This document shows positions 7,896 through 15,324 of a stretch of 34,171 bases of DNA, one piece after another. The position numbers were made by a program, and so were the translations under genes. The stretch comes from a bacterium (GTDB lineage: Bacteria > Patescibacteriota > Dojkabacteria > SC72), in NCBI GenBank assembly GCA_021107795.1, contig JAIOSB010000018.1, forward strand, positions 1-34,171. Reading direction: 5' to 3'. Position 1 is the first letter of the stretch, and the number at the start of each line of letters is the position of its first letter. The notes beneath the pieces were generated by a model. It was not told the origin of the DNA, searched no databases, and saw only the letters and a program-made list of their open reading frames with translations.

Positions 7896-8339
7896 ATGTA
7901 TTTACACAACATACCAAAAAGAAATAAAAGGAAGCACAAAGCTAAAAGACTTGGAAGAGGATATGGATCTGGAGTAGGAGGCCATACAGTAGGAAGAGGT
8001 ACGAAAGGACAAAAATCAAGAGCAGGTCATAAATCCCTTGTTGCTTTCGAAGGAGGAAACACCCCATTCTTTAGAAGAATACCAAAATTAAGTGGATTTA
8101 AACCAATAAACAAAATTGGATTTACAGTAGTAAACTTAGATATCCTTCAAGCAAACTATAAATCAGGAGAAACTGTAAATATCTCAACACTGAAGGACAA
8201 AGGATTGGTAGGAAATAGGGTTGAAAACGTCAAAATATTAGGTGAGGGAGAGCTTAAAAAGAAGCTAACAATTGACAATTTACCAATGTCTAAAAGTGCA
8301 CAAGAGAAAATCATCAATGCAGGTGGTACAATTAAGTAA
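7896..8339 (+). CDS. rplO: Ribosomal protein uL15 (L15)
   Basis: 147 residues, normal L15. The N-terminal glycine-rich RNA-binding stretch (KRLGRGYGSGVGGHTVGRGTKGQKSR) and the FEGGNTPFFRRIPKLSGF motif are diagnostic; the C-terminal half is the globular L15 domain. It follows rpsE directly, with 20 bases between, so the usual rpmD (L30) gene is missing, a trait reported as general in the Candidate Phyla Radiation. secY starts 24 bases downstream. Confidence 0.95.
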   Translation: MYLHNIPKRNKRKHKAKRLGRGYGSGVGGHTVGRGTKGQKSRAGHKSLVAFEGGNTPFFRRIPKLSGFKPINKIGFTVVNLDILQANYKSGETVNISTLKDKGLVGNRVENVKILGEGELKKKLTIDNLPMSKSAQEKIINAGGTIK

Positions 8340-8363
8340 TAGTACTATTAAAAACTATCAATT

Positions 8364-9629
8364 ATGCCAAAGTTTTTTGAAACAATAAAAAATATCTGGA
8401 AGACAAAAGATATAAGAAAAAAGATTCTCTTTGCTGTATGGATTCTAATTTTCTATAGAATCCTAGCTGCAATACCAGTAGTAGGTATCCCTGCTGATGC
8501 TCTTGTTAAACTCTTCGAAGGAAATGACTTAGGAGATCTTCTAAGTACAATGTCCGGTGGAGTCCTTGAAACAGCGTCTATCGTTGCTATCGGACTTGCA
8601 CCATACATTAATGCATCTATTGTATTCCAATTGCTAGGTTCAGTAATTCCTAAATTGGAAGAACTAAGAAAAAGTGGTGCAGATGGAAGGAAGACAATAA
8701 GTATGTATACACGACTACTAACAGTACCACTAGCAATACTCCAATCATTTGTCATCTATTCAACACTACGAGGATTTGGATTAGTAGAACAGTTAGACTT
8801 ACTCCCACTTCTTACAATGTCCCTAACACTAACTGCAGGGTCGGTAATAATGATGTGGCTAAGTGAGCTAATCTCAGAAAGTGGAGTTGGCGGTGGATCC
8901 TCATATCTGATATTTCTAGGTATTATATCTGGAATCCCAGGAACTATAAAAAGCAATCTAATGCTTATGGACGAGGTCCAAACTACTATATTCTTTGTAT
9001 TTGCATTGGTACTTATGGCATCAGTTGTATATATAACTCAAGCAGAAAGAAGGATAACTACACAATACTCGCGAAGAGTAAGAGCAGGAGGTGCAAAAGA
9101 CAGCTATATCCCAATAAAGCTTACTCAAACTGGAGTTATGCCTGTAATCTTTGCAATTTCTATGCTCTCATTCCCACAAATGGTTGCACAGTTTTTACTA
9201 AGTAAAGACTATGGTGATAAAATCACTAATATCGCACAACAAGCTACTACCCTATTTGCAAACGACTATTTTAAAAATATACTTACTTTTGTTTTGATAG
9301 TGGCCTTTTCATTCTTCTACCTCTCTGTAGTATTTAATACAGAAGAATTATCAGAAAATTTGCAGAAACAGGGAGCCTTTATTCAAGGAATTCGACCAGG
9401 AAAAAGTACAGCCGCATACCTAAAGAAAACAGCCTTAAGACTAACTGCTGTAGGTGCCATATTTCTAGCCTTGATTGCAATTTTACCAAATATATTTATC
9501 AGTATGGGACTGATGACAACTACGATAATGTCTGGTACAGGACTTCTCATTGTAGTAAGTACGGTACTAGATATGAAGCGACAAGTAGAATCAATGGCTG
9601 TTGTTAGAAGTTATGACAAGTATTTGTAG
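8364..9629 (+). CDS. secY: Protein translocase subunit SecY
   Basis: 421 residues, the usual size, with about ten hydrophobic segments. The protein starts with an amphipathic basic helix (FETIKNIWKTKDIRKKI). Plug and pore regions (GGVLETASIVAIGLAPYINASI) and the cytosolic loops (RRITTQYSRRVRAGG; GAFIQGIRPGKSTAAYL) that contact SecA or the ribosome are easily seen. SecY forms the protein-conducting channel in the plasma membrane. It closes the spc-type block as in most bacteria and is followed 40 bases later by adk. Confidence 0.97.
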   Translation: MPKFFETIKNIWKTKDIRKKILFAVWILIFYRILAAIPVVGIPADALVKLFEGNDLGDLLSTMSGGVLETASIVAIGLAPYINASIVFQLLGSVIPKLEELRKSGADGRKTISMYTRLLTVPLAILQSFVIYSTLRGFGLVEQLDLLPLLTMSLTLTAGSVIMMWLSELISESGVGGGSSYLIFLGIISGIPGTIKSNLMLMDEVQTTIFFVFALVLMASVVYITQAERRITTQYSRRVRAGGAKDSYIPIKLTQTGVMPVIFAISMLSFPQMVAQFLLSKDYGDKITNIAQQATTLFANDYFKNILTFVLIVAFSFFYLSVVFNTEELSENLQKQGAFIQGIRPGKSTAAYLKKTALRLTAVGAIFLALIAILPNIFISMGLMTTTIMSGTGLLIVVSTVLDMKRQVESMAVVRSYDKYL

Positions 9630-9669
9630 TATACTATTCTCATCTGTCTAAATTAACATACTCTTGCAA

Positions 9670-10326
9670 ATGAAAACAATACTCTTCCACGGACCATCTG
9701 GTTGTGGTAAAGACACCCAAGTTGAACTTCTAGAAAACAAATATCATTTTGAGAACATTGGAACTGGAGAAATGTTTAGAAAGATGTATGCTCAAGGAAA
9801 CCCTGACGCAATTAAAGCACGCCAATATTGGCTAAAGGGAGAATTTGTTCCAAATGAGCTTACATATAGAATGCTAGAGGACTGGATTAAACAATTCGAC
9901 CAGAGGAAGAATTGGGCATTCGTTTCTGTAATAAGAGATCCGGGACAAATCCCTTTATTTGAAGAGGTCCTTGCTAATACAAATAGAAAACTAGACTATT
10001 TCGTGCACTTTGTACTATCAGAAGAAGCTTCAATCAAAAGAATGTCTTTACGATGGGTGTGTCCGAACTGTGAGATGACCTACCACGAACAGTACAAGAA
10101 AGAGAGTGTAAAAGGGGTTTGTGATAAATGCGGTGAACAATTGGTACAAAGGGAAGATGATAAACCAGAAAAGATTAGGATGAGACTAATGGAATACAAT
10201 AAAACAATAGAACCAATCCTTGAACACTTTAGACAAGAAGGTGTATTAGTTGAAATTGATGCAAGTCCAAGTATAGAGGATATTCATAAAGAACTTATTA
10301 AAAAACTCGAATTACAAATCATATGA
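9670..10326 (+). CDS. adk: Adenylate kinase family protein, divergent
   Basis: 218 residues from the ATG at 9670; a TTG two codons upstream is the only longer start and is less likely. It would interconvert ATP+AMP and 2 ADP. Walker A is GPSGCGKDT (residues 8-16) instead of the common GPPGAGKGT; the AMP-site motif TGD is TGE (residues 32-34); and the GFPRT-x-x-Q motif reads VIRDPGQ, keeping the arginine (R89) and glutamine (Q93). The LID has four zinc-type cysteines, C131, C134, C151 and C154. Position after secY fits adk, but the altered motifs leave room for another nucleotide monophosphate specificity. The stop overlaps the next gene (ATGA). Confidence 0.82.
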   Translation: MKTILFHGPSGCGKDTQVELLENKYHFENIGTGEMFRKMYAQGNPDAIKARQYWLKGEFVPNELTYRMLEDWIKQFDQRKNWAFVSVIRDPGQIPLFEEVLANTNRKLDYFVHFVLSEEASIKRMSLRWVCPNCEMTYHEQYKKESVKGVCDKCGEQLVQREDDKPEKIRMRLMEYNKTIEPILEHFRQEGVLVEIDASPSIEDIHKELIKKLELQII

Positions 10327-10931
10327 AAAAACTAACTGCTAAAATAAACAAAGTAGTAATTCTACTCACACTATCCGATGTCTTCTCATGGGGACCACTC
10401 ATTATAATATCCTCTCTCTCTGGGATATACCTTGCTCAAAAACTTGGAAGTAATGCTGTAGAATTTGTAGGTATAGGTACAGGTATTTACTACATTACCA
10501 GAGCCTTATTCCAAATCCCTGTAGGGATACTGACAGACAAATTAAAAAAGGATAAAGATGAAATTGCAATACTAATAATAGGGACACTCCTCATGGGCTT
10601 TCCATATATCCTTTACCCATCTATTACCCAAGCATATCAATATTACATCCTACAATTCATCTTTGGTCTGGGAGTATCTCTAAATGTTGTAAACTGGAGA
10701 AAACTATTCGCACTTAACGTTGGAAAGGGAATGGAAGGCAGAGAATATGCCCTCTACGACACTATTCTTAGTGTCTCTACCGCAATATTAAGTATTGTAA
10801 TTGGACTAATTGCCAATATTGGAGATACACATTTTAAAATTGTACTAATTGGGTCAGGAATCACTATGATGCTTGCAAGTATTTGGGTATTACTAATAAC
10901 TACAGTAGACGGTAGGAAAAGCCGGAAATAA
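10323..10931 (+). CDS. Half-size MFS-like membrane protein (six helices)
   Basis: 202 residues with about six hydrophobic helices (near residues 10-35, 45-70, 82-97, 105-125, 147-168, 172-195). Between helices 2 and 3 lies GILTDKLKKDKDE, which resembles motif A of the major facilitator superfamily (GxLaDrxGrkk). A full MFS transporter has 12 helices, so this looks like one half. It might act as a dimer or be a reduced relic. The frame is intact and no second half follows: the stop leads into a promoter region. The start overlaps adk by four bases (ATGA). Substrate cannot be guessed. Confidence 0.6.
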   Translation: MKKLTAKINKVVILLTLSDVFSWGPLIIISSLSGIYLAQKLGSNAVEFVGIGTGIYYITRALFQIPVGILTDKLKKDKDEIAILIIGTLLMGFPYILYPSITQAYQYYILQFIFGLGVSLNVVNWRKLFALNVGKGMEGREYALYDTILSVSTAILSIVIGLIANIGDTHFKIVLIGSGITMMLASIWVLLITTVDGRKSRK

Positions 10932-11025
10932 TCACTCAAATATTGAATAATTCTTAAATATTTGGTATCCTTACACCGTTTCCTAGGAAATATCGTGGTA
11001 GAGAAGCAAAAACATTCAAAAACCT

Positions 11026-11054
11026 TTGAAATGTACGCGAAACTTTGATATAAT
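11026..11054 (+). promoter_or_regulatory. Promoter of the infA-rpmJ-rpsM...rpsI operon
   Basis: TTGAAA at 11026-11031, 17-base spacer, TATAAT at 11049-11054 with TGA directly before it (extended -10). This is the best promoter match in the window. Transcription would start near 11061, about 30 bases before the infA ATG. It separates the alpha-type operon from secY-adk-MFS. The rest of 10932-11091 shows only AT-rich sequence. Confidence 0.75.
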
Positions 11055-11091
11055 CACTGGATACTATTTAGTTCACGAATTGCATTTTTAA

Positions 11092-11325
11092 ATGGTTGCA
11101 GATACGAAAAAAGTTTTTGAGTTTGAGGGAGTGGTACAGAAATGTTTACCAAATACCAAGTTTGTTATAGAAATAGAAGGAGAAGGCAACAAGCATGAAG
11201 TGATAGGATATCTTTCTGGGAAAATGAGAAGATACTACATTCGAATTTTAGAAGGAGATAAAGTTAGAGTAGAGATGAGTCCATATGATAAGACTCAAGG
11301 TAGAATTACTTACAGATATAAATAA
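11092..11325 (+). CDS. infA: Translation initiation factor IF-1
   Basis: 77 residues, an S1-type OB fold. Conserved blocks: [20 protein letters not shown], the [28 protein letters not shown] core and GRITYRYK at the end. IF-1 binds the 30S A site during initiation. It is the first gene behind the promoter at 11026-11054 and is followed two bases later by rpmJ. The methionine aminopeptidase gene (map), which often lies between adk and infA, is not in this interval. Confidence 0.96.
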   Translation: MVADTKKVFEFEGVVQKCLPNTKFVIEIEGEGNKHEVIGYLSGKMRRYYIRILEGDKVRVEMSPYDKTQGRITYRYK

Positions 11326-11327
11326 AT

Positions 11328-11444
11328 ATGAAGGTCAAAGCTTCAGTAAAAAAAAGATGTCCTGATTGTTACACGGTAACCAGAAAAGGCCGTGTGTATG
11401 TGTATTGTAAAAGGAATCCAAAGCATAAGCAAAGGCAGGGTTAA
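11328..11444 (+). CDS. rpmJ: Ribosomal protein bL36 (L36)
   Basis: A 38-codon gene two bases after infA. The product begins [14 protein letters not shown] and ends NPKHKQRQG, the classic L36 pattern, with zinc ligands C11, C14, C27 and H33. L36 is the smallest 50S protein and helps order 23S rRNA near the L7/L12 stalk base. Having all four ligands makes it the zinc-binding (C+) form. The gene is short enough to be missed by length-filtered gene calling. Confidence 0.95.
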   Translation: MKVKASVKKRCPDCYTVTRKGRVYVYCKRNPKHKQRQG

Positions 11445-11469
11445 CTATATATATTTAAAAGTTTTAAAC

Positions 11470-11853
11470 ATGGCAAGAATTGCAGGAGTAGAAATAACTG
11501 ATGACAAGAAATTATGGATATCACTTCAAGGTATTTATGGTGTAGGGGAGAAGACAGCTAAGGATGTTTGTAAAGAAACAAAGATAGATGAGAATATAAT
11601 AGTTGGAAAGATGACAGAAGGAGAATTAGATAAGGTAAGGGTGTACATTGATAAGAATGTTCAATCTGAAGGAGAACTAAGGCAAACAACATTTAGGAAT
11701 ATTAAGAGACTTAAAGATATAAGATGCTACAGAGGAATTAGACATAAATTAGGGCTTCCTGTAAGAGGCCAAAGAACTAGGCGCAATGCTCGTACAAGAA
11801 AAGGTAGGAGCAGACCTGTGGGTGGTTTAAAGACTAAGTTAGAAAAGACATAA
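11470..11853 (+). CDS. rpsM: Ribosomal protein uS13 (S13)
   Basis: 127 residues from ATG 11470. An in-frame ATG at 11392 lies inside rpmJ and adds 26 unrelated residues, so the downstream start, giving the family opening MARIAGVEI, is preferred. The helix-two-turn-helix part (GIYGVGEKTAKDVCKETKID) and the C-terminal tail (GLPVRGQRTRRNARTRKG) that touches P-site tRNA are clear. S13 forms the bridge B1 contacts to L5. rpsK follows after three bases. Confidence 0.95.
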   Translation: MARIAGVEITDDKKLWISLQGIYGVGEKTAKDVCKETKIDENIIVGKMTEGELDKVRVYIDKNVQSEGELRQTTFRNIKRLKDIRCYRGIRHKLGLPVRGQRTRRNARTRKGRSRPVGGLKTKLEKT

Positions 11854-11856
11854 TCA

Positions 11857-12240
11857 ATGGCAAAAACTACTAAAAAAAGTACAAAGAAAAAAGTTTTAAG
11901 TGGTATGGCTATGATTCAAGCTACATTTAACAATACAATTATCACATTGACTGATGAAGAAGGTAAAACTCTTGTGCAAGGTAGTCCTGCAGTAGTAGGA
12001 TTTAGTGGAGCAAGAAGAAGTACTGCATTTGCTGCTACCAAAGCTGCACAAGATGCTGCAGAGAAAGCTATGAAGAAATATGGACTTAAAGAGATTAAAG
12101 TGTTTGTAAAAGGACCAGGATCTGGTAGAAATGCTGCAGTTAAGGGACTAGATGCTGCAGGACTTAGAATTACCTCTTTGACTGATAGAACCCCGATACC
12201 TCATAATGGTTGCAGATCAAGAAAAGCACCAAGGAATTAA
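11857..12240 (+). CDS. rpsK: Ribosomal protein uS11 (S11)
   Basis: 127 residues. Motifs: IQATFNNTIITLTDEEGKTL, GFSGARRSTAFAATKAAQDA and the C-terminal TDRTPIPHNGCRSRKAPR, all diagnostic. S11 lies on the 30S platform near the E site and the Shine-Dalgarno helix. The first 15 residues are Lys/Thr-rich (KTTKKSTKKK), echoing the tails of L24 and S5. It is followed by a 22-base AT-rich gap before rpsD. Confidence 0.96.
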   Translation: MAKTTKKSTKKKVLSGMAMIQATFNNTIITLTDEEGKTLVQGSPAVVGFSGARRSTAFAATKAAQDAAEKAMKKYGLKEIKVFVKGPGSGRNAAVKGLDAAGLRITSLTDRTPIPHNGCRSRKAPRN

Positions 12241-12262
12241 TATTTTGAATATACAACGATAA

Positions 12263-12874
12263 ATGGGAAGATATACAGGACCAAAAGAAAAATTAAGTAG
12301 AAGAGAAGGAGTAAACCTATTCCTTAAAGGATCTCGATCTTTTTCAGATAAGAATGGTTTAAATAGGAAACCTTTTGTTCCAGGTCAACATGGTAATAAA
12401 AGAAGACCTAGACTTTCTGATTATGGTATTCATCTAAGAGAAAAACAGAAGGTGAAGAGAACATATGGATTAAGAGAAAGACAATTTAAGAATCTTTATG
12501 CTAAGGCTACTAAAAGATCTAAAGCTCGAAATACTGATAGAGGTTTAGAGTTTTTAAGACTATTAGAGTTAAGATTAGATAATGTTGTATACTACGCTGG
12601 ATTGGCTCCATCAAGAGCATCATCCAGACAAGCAGTTGTACATGGACATATATTAGTAAATGGGAAGAAATTGAATGTTCCTTCTTACGAACTCAAAGAG
12701 GGAGACTCTGTTGAACTAAAGATTGCTAAACTAGCTCCTGTGGAAAAACTCTTCCCAGTGCCTGAATGGATTGAAGCTAGTGGAGTAAATGCTAAAGTTG
12801 TTAGATTGCCTGTAAGAGATGATATGGATGAGGGAATTAAAGAAAACCTCATAATTGAGTTCTATTCTAGATAA
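12263..12874 (+). CDS. rpsD: Ribosomal protein uS4 (S4)
   Basis: 203 residues, normal for S4. It begins MGRYTGPKEKLSRREG, lacks the N-terminal zinc cysteines (C-minus form), and has the S4 RNA-binding domain (RLDNVVYYAGLAPSRASSRQAVVHGHILVNGK). S4 nucleates 30S assembly and, in E. coli, represses the alpha operon. Here it sits between S11 and rpoA as in that operon. The C-terminal DDMDEGIKENLIIEFYSR is the usual end. Confidence 0.97.
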   Translation: MGRYTGPKEKLSRREGVNLFLKGSRSFSDKNGLNRKPFVPGQHGNKRRPRLSDYGIHLREKQKVKRTYGLRERQFKNLYAKATKRSKARNTDRGLEFLRLLELRLDNVVYYAGLAPSRASSRQAVVHGHILVNGKKLNVPSYELKEGDSVELKIAKLAPVEKLFPVPEWIEASGVNAKVVRLPVRDDMDEGIKENLIIEFYSR

Positions 12875-12891
12875 TTTATATATATACAAAC

Positions 12892-13854
12892 ATGGAAGCT
12901 TTTAAAGATATAAAGGTCGTAATAAAAGATGAAGAGACAAACTTTGCTCTTTTCGAAATTTCACCATTACCAAGAGGATATGGTCATACACTAGGGAACT
13001 CCTTTAGAAGGATCCTTTACTCTAGTCTACCAGGAGCTGGTATTACATCTGTAAAGATTAAAGGTGCTAAGCACGAATACTCTGCTATTGATGGTATTAA
13101 AGAAGATGTCCTCAACATCATTCTTAATCTTAAACAAGTTAAGTTCTCAATGAGATCTGACGAACCACAAACATGTAAAATAAAGGTTAGTGGAAAGAAA
13201 ACAGTTACATCAAAAGATATAGAGGTGTCTGCTGATGTAGACGTTGCTTCAGAAGAGATTGAGATCGCTACACTAACAGATGCAGGAGCAGAACTAAATA
13301 TTGAATTTGTAGTTGAAAAGGGTGTTGGATATAAAGATGTGAAAGATGTAGATAGAGCTGAAGCAGGTGTAATCCCTGTAGATTGTGACTTCTCTCCAAT
13401 CGAGAAAGTAAGTCTTTCAATAGAGCAAGCAAGAAAAGGACAACAAACAAACTTAGATGCAGTATTAATTGGTGTATATACCGATGGAAGTATTACTCCA
13501 AAAGATTCTCTTTTAGAAGCATCAAAGATTCTCCAAGAGTTCTCAGGAAAAGTTATGATCTCAATGGGTATGGCCCAGAAAGAGGTAGAAGAGTTGGCAG
13601 AAGCTGCTAATACAGTTGATGTTGAAGAAGAGGTAATTGAGGAAGAGAATGAAGTGAACGGATGGAAGATTGAGGAATTACCAATTTCAAAAAGATCAAA
13701 AACAGGATTACTTGCAGGAGGATTTAAGACAGTGGGAGATTTGCAGAATGTTTCTACCTCTGATCTTCTAAACCTTCCAGGATTTGGTAACAAATCACTA
13801 AATGAGGTTATAGAACTACTAAATGAATATGGAGTTAACATTAAGTCTGAATAA
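12892..13854 (+). CDS. rpoA: RNA polymerase alpha subunit
   Basis: 320 residues. The N-terminal dimerisation domain (1 to about 235) carries PLPRGYGHTLGNSFRRILYSS and the KGVGYKDVKDVDR segment; an acidic linker (about 242-258) leads to a C-terminal domain with helix-hairpin-helix elements (SKTGLLAGGFKTVGDLQNVS; LNLPGFGNKSLNEV), the part that binds UP elements and activators. The alpha dimer scaffolds the core enzyme. It stands in its usual place between rpsD and rplQ, two bases before the latter. Confidence 0.97.
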   Translation: MEAFKDIKVVIKDEETNFALFEISPLPRGYGHTLGNSFRRILYSSLPGAGITSVKIKGAKHEYSAIDGIKEDVLNIILNLKQVKFSMRSDEPQTCKIKVSGKKTVTSKDIEVSADVDVASEEIEIATLTDAGAELNIEFVVEKGVGYKDVKDVDRAEAGVIPVDCDFSPIEKVSLSIEQARKGQQTNLDAVLIGVYTDGSITPKDSLLEASKILQEFSGKVMISMGMAQKEVEELAEAANTVDVEEEVIEEENEVNGWKIEELPISKRSKTGLLAGGFKTVGDLQNVSTSDLLNLPGFGNKSLNEVIELLNEYGVNIKSE

Positions 13855-13856
13855 AT

Positions 13857-14363
13857 ATGTATAAGAGAATGGGTGTCAAAAAATTAGGGAGAAAGAAGGC
13901 ACACAGAGAGTCTTTGATCAGGGGTCAGATGAGAGCACTATTTTCTACTGGAGCTTTAAGGACAACTACTCCTAAGGCCAAAGTTATGAAGTCTCACGCT
14001 CAATCCCTTATCGCCCAAATGCAGAAAAAAGAAATTACTTTAGAGAGTAGAAGAAAATTACAAATTGTGTTTGGAAATACAGAACTTGTACATAAAGCAA
14101 TTAAATATGCTGAAAAGAGTGTAACTGGGGTTACAATTGTTAAGGTTGGTTTTAGAGCAGGTGATAATGCAGAGATGTCTAGAATAGAACTAATTGGTTT
14201 CAAGAAGAAGAAAGCTAGGAAGATTGTAAAGAAAGAAGAAGAGGTGAAGGATATTGTGGATAAAGATATTAATAAGGGGATTGAAAAGAAAAAGATAAAG
14301 GCTAGTAAGAAAAGAATGCCTACTGTAAAGAAAGAGAGAGCTAGGTCTCGATCAGGTCTATAA
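13857..14363 (+). CDS. rplQ: Ribosomal protein bL17 (L17) with basic C-terminal extension
   Basis: 168 residues. Residues 1-118 are L17 (LGRKKAHRESLIRGQMRALFS; TPKAKVMKSHAQSLI; RIELIGFKKKKA). From about residue 120 a tail rich in Lys, Glu and Arg continues (KIVKKEEEVKDIVDKDINK, then KKERARSRSGL); standard L17 stops near residue 116-130. It is the third ribosomal protein in this window, after L24 and S5, with a charged tail. L17 lies near the exit tunnel. A second in-frame ATG four codons in is possible, but the first fits the basic start. Confidence 0.93.
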   Translation: MYKRMGVKKLGRKKAHRESLIRGQMRALFSTGALRTTTPKAKVMKSHAQSLIAQMQKKEITLESRRKLQIVFGNTELVHKAIKYAEKSVTGVTIVKVGFRAGDNAEMSRIELIGFKKKKARKIVKKEEEVKDIVDKDINKGIEKKKIKASKKRMPTVKKERARSRSGL

Positions 14364-14381
14364 TTTATACGTAATAAGAAT

Positions 14382-14816
14382 ATGGAATACAAGACACAAT
14401 GGACAAAAAAAGAAGATATCGTTCGGAAATGGCATGTTATTGATGTCAAAGGACAGATTCTTGGTAGAACTGCTACTAGAATAGCTTCTTTGCTCATAGG
14501 TAAAGAGAAACCACAGATTGTTCCAAATCTTGACTGTGGAGATTTTGTAATAGTACTTAATAGTGATGAAGTGAAACTTACAAGAGGGAAAGAGAAGAAG
14601 AAGATTTACTACCATCACACCTCATATCCAGGTGGACTAAAGGAGATAAGGTTTGACCAGCTATTGAAGAAAGATTCTAGAAAAATAATAGAGCTTGCAG
14701 TTAAGAATATGCTTCCAAAAAACAAGCTTAGAGATGGAAGAATGGCTAGAATGTTTGTTTACAAAGATGGAGAGCATCCACATGAAGCTCAAATGCCTGT
14801 TGATTATAAATTTTAA
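14382..14816 (+). CDS. rplM: Ribosomal protein uL13 (L13)
   Basis: 144 residues, the normal length. Conserved: RKWHVIDVKGQILGRTATRIA, GDFVIVLNSDEVKLTRGK and the KKIYYHHTSYPGGLK motif, ending with HPHEAQMP. L13 is an early 50S assembly protein binding 23S domain II. It is followed after 11 bases by rpsI, the standard L13-S9 pair, which here is appended to the alpha operon rather than standing alone. Confidence 0.97.
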   Translation: MEYKTQWTKKEDIVRKWHVIDVKGQILGRTATRIASLLIGKEKPQIVPNLDCGDFVIVLNSDEVKLTRGKEKKKIYYHHTSYPGGLKEIRFDQLLKKDSRKIIELAVKNMLPKNKLRDGRMARMFVYKDGEHPHEAQMPVDYKF

Positions 14817-14827
14817 TTTGAAAATAC

Positions 14828-15226
14828 GTGAGTAAGAAAAAATATACAGAAGGAATTGGACGAAGAAAAACATCTACTTGTAGAGTAAGAATCTATAAAG
14901 GAGATGAAGTTTCTACAATTAATGAGTTACCAATAGAAGAATATCTAAAGGGTATTCCTACTGCAAAGGATGTGATTTTAGAACCTTTGGTTGTTACAAA
15001 ATTAATTGGCAAATATTACTTCACAGCAAAAGTCTCCGGTGGAGGTACTACTGGTCAAATTGGGGCTGTAAGACTTGGTCTTTCTAGAGCTCTTTATAAG
15101 ATGGATGAAGATCTTAAGGAACCTCTTAGAAAAGCTGAGTTAGTGACGAGAGATCCTAGAGCAGTTGAAAGAAAGAAATATAATCAGAGAAAAGCTAGAA
15201 AGAAAAGGCAATTCTCAAAGCGATAG
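14828..15226 (+). CDS. rpsI: Ribosomal protein uS9 (S9)
   Basis: 132 residues from a GTG start at 14828. Opening YTEGIGRRKTSTCRVRIYKG, middle KVSGGGTTGQIGAVRLGLSRAL and the invariant basic end (DPRAVERKKYNQRKARKKRQFSKR), whose last residue contacts the P-site tRNA anticodon loop. It is the last gene of the ribosomal operon: an intrinsic terminator follows at 15249-15275. Confidence 0.97.
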   Translation: MSKKKYTEGIGRRKTSTCRVRIYKGDEVSTINELPIEEYLKGIPTAKDVILEPLVVTKLIGKYYFTAKVSGGGTTGQIGAVRLGLSRALYKMDEDLKEPLRKAELVTRDPRAVERKKYNQRKARKKRQFSKR

Positions 15227-15248
15227 TTTCGTATTGTATGAAAGTGAA

Positions 15249-15275
15249 GGAGAGGTGAAGGCCTCTCCTTTTTTT
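15249..15275 (+). terminator. Intrinsic terminator of the ribosomal-protein operon
   Basis: GGAGAGG (15249-15255), 6-base loop, CCTCTCC (15262-15268), then seven T. A perfect 7-bp GC-rich stem plus U-tract, 23 bases after the rpsI stop. It is the clearest terminator in the window. Confidence 0.92.
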
Positions 15276-15324
15276 ATTTCCATCTATGTTATACAATATT
15301 GTATTAAGTTATTATTCTCTCTAT

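Noticed and set aside
10937-10964. Inverted repeat CAAATATT/AATATTTG after the MFS-like gene as a terminator.
   Set aside because: The stem is purely A/T apart from its end pair and no T-run follows; too weak to call.
11392-11469. Upstream in-frame ATG for S13.
   Set aside because: It overlaps rpmJ and adds 26 unrelated residues; MARIAGVEI at 11470 is the normal start.
13017-13841. A 274-codon open frame on the minus strand opposite rpoA.
   Set aside because: It is antisense to a clear rpoA, rich in Ser, and shows no domain; it is a by-product of codon bias in the real gene. The same applies to the minus-strand frames opposite rplV, rpsC, rplX, rpsH, rpsE and greA.
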